A stretch of 64,000 nt of DNA from NCBI GenBank assembly GCA_013373205.1, contig JABXIG010000019.1:62001-126000 (forward strand), given 5' to 3'. Below the pieces are notes generated by a model, which worked only from the letters and a program-made list of their open reading frames with translations, was not told the origin of the DNA and did no database searches. Numbering within the stretch: position 1 is the stretch's first letter; every line of letters starts with the position of its first letter. The stretch comes from Methylocystaceae bacterium. Its GTDB lineage: Bacteria > Pseudomonadota > Alphaproteobacteria > Rhodospirillales > Terasakiellaceae. Shown here piece by piece: positions 61,060 to 64,000 of this stretch. The position numbers and the translations under genes are program-made.

Positions 61060-62383
61060 GGCCTTCAATGCGGATCGTCGGCGCGTTGGTGCTGTATCTA
61101 AATTCCAGATCATCCGCAGGCGTCATTTCCTTGAACATATCTTTTAAGTTTCCGGCGATGGTCAGTTCATTGACCGGATAGGCAATTTTGCCATTTTCAA
61201 TCCAGAAACCAGAGGCACCGCGGCTATAATCCCCGGTCACGCCATTGACCCCCATGCCGATGAGTTCCGTGATATAAAAACCATCCTTGATGTCGGCCAT
61301 CAATTCATCCGGGCTTAAGCGACCTGCTTCCATATAGAAATTTGTGGTGCTGGGCGATGGTGCAGACCCCGTGCCGCGTGCGGCATGGCCTGTGCTTTCA
61401 AGACCCAATTGACGGGCCGAGCGTAAATCCAAGATCCAGCTTTGCAGCACACCCTTTTCAACAAAATTACGTTTCTGATTGGCCAGACCTTCTGCGTCCA
61501 TAGGTTTGGAACGTAAACCGCGTTTGCGGTGCGGGTCATCTACAATGGCGATGTGGGGTGCGAAAATTTCTTCGCCCATTTTGTCTTTTAGGAAACTGGT
61601 GCCACGGGCAACCGAATTACCGTTAATTGCGCCCACCAGATGACCCAATAATCCGGCAGAGACACGCGGGGAATAAATGACTGGGACTTGCTTTGTCCCT
61701 ACTTTGCGCGGATTTAATCGTGCAACGGCTTTTTCCCCTGCTTTGCGACCAATTTCAACCGGGTCGGTCAAATCTTCGGCATAGACGGCTGTGGAATAAT
61801 CATAGTCACGTTCCATGCCGGTGCCTTCGCCTGCCAGAACACAGGCACTGACAGAACAACCCGATGAGGTATAGGCATGGGATAATCCGTTTGTACCCAC
61901 GATTGCCACATCATGGCGGCCCCATCCGGCTTCTGCGCCTTCGGAATTGGTGACGCCTTCAACAGCACGGGCGGCTTCTTCTGCCTTGGTTGCCCAGCTG
62001 ATTAAGGTTTCTTCGTCTGGTTCGTATGGATCATAGCCATCAACGTCGGGAAAGCTGGTGGCCAGTTGATCCGGGTCTGCCAGACCGCAATATTGATCTT
62101 CGGGCACGACACGGGCCATGGCGACCGCGCGTTCGGCCAATTCATCCAAGGCATCTGCGTTGAAATCGCTGGAAGAAACAATGGCTTGGCGTTTACCGAT
62201 CAAAACACGTAAACCCAAATCCTGCCCTTCGGAGCGTTCCAGATTTTCAGGTTTACCCAAACGTTGCGATAAGGACAAGGATGTGCCTTCCACCAAAACC
62301 GCATCGGCTGCATCAGCCCCTAAGCCTTGTGCTTTTTTGACGAGGTTGTTTAACAGGTCGAGGTTATTTTGATGGTTGCTCAT
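61034..62383 (-). CDS. pmbA: TldD/PmbA family metalloprotease subunit
   Basis: The 449-residue protein matches PmbA (TldE). It starts with LVKKAQGLGADAADAVLVEGTSLSLSQRLGKPENLERSEGQDLGLRVLIGKRQA and has the C-terminal GDYSRGASGFWIENGKIAYPVNELTIAGNL. PmbA pairs with TldD to mature peptides such as microcins and to degrade others. TldD proper, carrying the zinc HExxxH, is not seen here. The ubiD gene lies just upstream on the same strand. Confidence 0.92.
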   Translation of the reverse strand: MSNHQNNLDLLNNLVKKAQGLGADAADAVLVEGTSLSLSQRLGKPENLERSEGQDLGLRVLIGKRQAIVSSSDFNADALDELAERAVAMARVVPEDQYCGLADPDQLATSFPDVDGYDPYEPDEETLISWATKAEEAARAVEGVTNSEGAEAGWGRHDVAIVGTNGLSHAYTSSGCSVSACVLAGEGTGMERDYDYSTAVYAEDLTDPVEIGRKAGEKAVARLNPRKVGTKQVPVIYSPRVSAGLLGHLVGAINGNSVARGTSFLKDKMGEEIFAPHIAIVDDPHRKRGLRSKPMDAEGLANQKRNFVEKGVLQSWILDLRSARQLGLESTGHAARGTGSAPSPSTTNFYMEAGRLSPDELMADIKDGFYITELIGMGVNGVTGDYSRGASGFWIENGKIAYPVNELTIAGNLKDMFKEMTPADDLEFRYSTNAPTIRIEGLTVAGQSV

Positions 62384-62455
62384 ACGTGATGCTCTTTATT
62401 TTTTGTCAGGTGTCTTACGGTTTAAGATATGCCAAATGAAAATTCAGACAACCCA

Positions 62456-63964
62456 TTATTTCCAGATGGGTTTGCCGGACCCGGGCAGGCCGAGCTTGTC
62501 CCAGATGTCAGATACCTTATCGACGACGTCTTGATCCATGGCAATTTTGGTGCCCCATTCACGATGGGTTTCATTACCCATCTTATTGGTGGCATCCCAG
62601 CCGACCTTGCCGCCCAGCCCACTTTCGGGGGAGGCAAAATCAAGATAGTCAATCGGGGTATTTTCTACCATCAAGGTGTCACGTACAGGGTCCATGCGGG
62701 TGGAAACCGCCCACCAGACATCTTTCCAGTCGCGCGCATCAATGTCATCATCAACCACGATAATAAACTTGGTGTACATAAATTGACGCAAGAAGGACCA
62801 GCAACCCATCAACACGCGCTTGGCATGACCGGGATAGGCTTTCTTGATGGAGACTACAGCCACACGATACGAACAGGCTTCAGGGGGTAGCCAGAAATCC
62901 ACAATCTCGGGAAATTGCTGTTGTAACAGGGGGACGAACACATCGTTTAAGGCTTCGCCTAGCACACTGGGTTCATCAGGCGGACGTCCGGTAAATGTGG
63001 ATAAAAAGATCGGTTTTTTGCGCATGGTGATGGCGCTGATTTCAAAGACCGGGAAATTTTCCACGCTGTTGTAATAACCCGTATGATCGCCATAAGGGCC
63101 TTCGGGGGCTTCTTCATCGTGGCGCACGTAGCCCTCCAGTACAATCTCGGCTTCTGCCGGGACTTTCAGCGGCACGGTCTTACAATCGACCAGTTCGACT
63201 TTTTTACCGCGCAGCAATCCGGCAAACTGATATTCTGATAAAGTATCCGGTACAGGCGTGACTGCCGCCAAAATGGTGCCGGGATCCGCACCCAGCACGA
63301 TGGCAACCGGCATGGGCGCATTATTTTTATCGACCCAGCGTTTGAAATGTTGCGCCCCGCCGCGGTGTTTCAACCAACGCATGATACAGCGGTTTTTCCC
63401 CAGAACCTGCATACGATAGATGCCAAGGTTGAAGTCATCGGTTCTGCCATTATCGGGGCCTTTGGTGACGACCAGCGGCCATGTGATTAACGGGGCGGGT
63501 TCGCCGGGCCAGCAGGTCTGGATCGGCAGTTTTGATAAATCAATATCATCGCCTTCCAACACGACTTCCTGACAGGGGGCTTTTTTTACCGTTTTGGGTT
63601 TCATGGACATGACGGTTTTAGCCAGCGGCAGAAGTTTTAAGGCCTCTTTAAATCCGTTTGGCGGTTCCGGCTGTTTTAAAAATGCCAGCGTTTCCCCAAT
63701 TTCGCGCAGGCCCGATGGGTCACGATCCATCCCCCAAGCAACCCGTTCCACGGTGCCAAATAAATTGACGAGCACAGGCATATCATAGGGGGTGCCATCT
63801 TCTTTTACGACATTTTCAAACAAAACAGCGGGGCCTTCTTCGGCCAGAAGGCGGGTTTGAATCTCGGTCATTTCCAGAACCGGGGAGATGGGTTCAGATA
63901 CCCGTACCAGTCGGTTTTCCCGTTCCAGCCGATCCATGAAATCACGCAATGAAGAAAATGGCAT
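62456..63964 (-). CDS. ubiD: UbiD family decarboxylase
   Basis: The 502-residue prenylated-FMN enzyme of the UbiD family probably decarboxylates 3-polyprenyl-4-hydroxybenzoate in ubiquinone synthesis. It has [26 protein letters not shown] at the N-terminus, [19 protein letters not shown] and [16 protein letters not shown] with the conserved acid residues, and a C-terminal region with [26 protein letters not shown]-like sequence. The prFMN-producing ubiX is not in the window. It is the first gene of the ubiD-pmbA pair. Confidence 0.95.
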   Translation of the reverse strand: MPFSSLRDFMDRLERENRLVRVSEPISPVLEMTEIQTRLLAEEGPAVLFENVVKEDGTPYDMPVLVNLFGTVERVAWGMDRDPSGLREIGETLAFLKQPEPPNGFKEALKLLPLAKTVMSMKPKTVKKAPCQEVVLEGDDIDLSKLPIQTCWPGEPAPLITWPLVVTKGPDNGRTDDFNLGIYRMQVLGKNRCIMRWLKHRGGAQHFKRWVDKNNAPMPVAIVLGADPGTILAAVTPVPDTLSEYQFAGLLRGKKVELVDCKTVPLKVPAEAEIVLEGYVRHDEEAPEGPYGDHTGYYNSVENFPVFEISAITMRKKPIFLSTFTGRPPDEPSVLGEALNDVFVPLLQQQFPEIVDFWLPPEACSYRVAVVSIKKAYPGHAKRVLMGCWSFLRQFMYTKFIIVVDDDIDARDWKDVWWAVSTRMDPVRDTLMVENTPIDYLDFASPESGLGGKVGWDATNKMGNETHREWGTKIAMDQDVVDKVSDIWDKLGLPGSGKPIWK

Positions 63965-64000
63965 TAATCATCCCTTTAGAAAAATCTTTCACGTCTTCTC

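Overview
This is a chromosomal segment of an alphaproteobacterium of moderate GC content, most likely a marine Rhodospirillales member related to Terasakiella, Magnetovibrio or Thalassospira. The evidence is the gene set: the DUF3126-rph-rdgB block, ubiK (BMFP), a phasin, the lgt-midA-pgeF run, the msbA-waaA-lpxK lipid A cluster, and an IpdC of the Azospirillum type. Most of the window is compact housekeeping DNA with 4-bp start/stop overlaps and many visible intrinsic terminators. I see no rRNA, CRISPR array, insertion sequence or prophage.

Layout. 1-3.5 kb: end of thiC, ccmAB and two orphan periplasmic binding proteins. 3.5-9.4 kb: tRNA-Thr, ftsK, a Crp/Fnr regulator with a DUF2892 membrane protein, a RhlE-type helicase and a phasin. 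9.5-19.4 kb: proC, a YbjN-domain gene, ubiK, hldD, lgt, midA-like, pgeF, a lipoprotein, prs, rplY and pth. 19.6-25.2 kb: the lipid A/Kdo operon (msbA, a DUF374 acyltransferase, waaA, lpxK, an lpxL-like gene). 25.2-29.4 kb: a response regulator, an M23 peptidase, xseA and purD. 29.6-34.6 kb: an operon of a cytochrome c peroxidase and a sensor GGDEF-EAL protein, then a zinc-type ArsR/CDF transporter cassette. 34.7-48.4 kb: grpE-hrcA, rph, rdgB, tag, a diguanylate cyclase, transporters, a GcvA-like LysR regulator and ipdC. 48.5-53 kb: two tRNA-Gly genes, a proofreading deacylase, a thioredoxin/TPR protein, LON, Trm112 and DUF971 proteins, and asd. 53-64 kb: an accessory stretch (orphan coiled-coil protein, arsR-GAPDH-arsJ, RTX protein plus diguanylate cyclase), then a kinase-like protein, pmbA and ubiD.

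The most interesting signal lies in the roughly 400 bases before asd. An untracked 46-codon reading frame at 51740-51880 contains 14 Thr and 6 Lys codons and is followed by an intrinsic terminator. The last codons can pair with the 5' arm of that terminator, and an earlier hairpin covers the Thr/Lys codons. This is the classic layout of a ribosome-mediated transcription attenuator, here predicted to sense Thr and Lys (end products of the Asd pathway). Its probable promoter overlaps an 86 percent identical, stop-containing remnant of the 3' end of the CDF transporter gene at 34.5 kb. That CDF cassette is itself flanked by a perfect 15-bp direct repeat.

Other regulatory structures include a perfect ArsR operator abutting the arsR start codon, a SmtB/CzrA-like operator before the zinc-type ArsR, paired palindromes beside the Crp/Fnr gene, a candidate C-rich-loop sRNA before ccmA, and a dispersed CCTGC-N4-GCAGG palindrome, two copies of which lie inside the signal-peptide region of an M23 peptidase gene.
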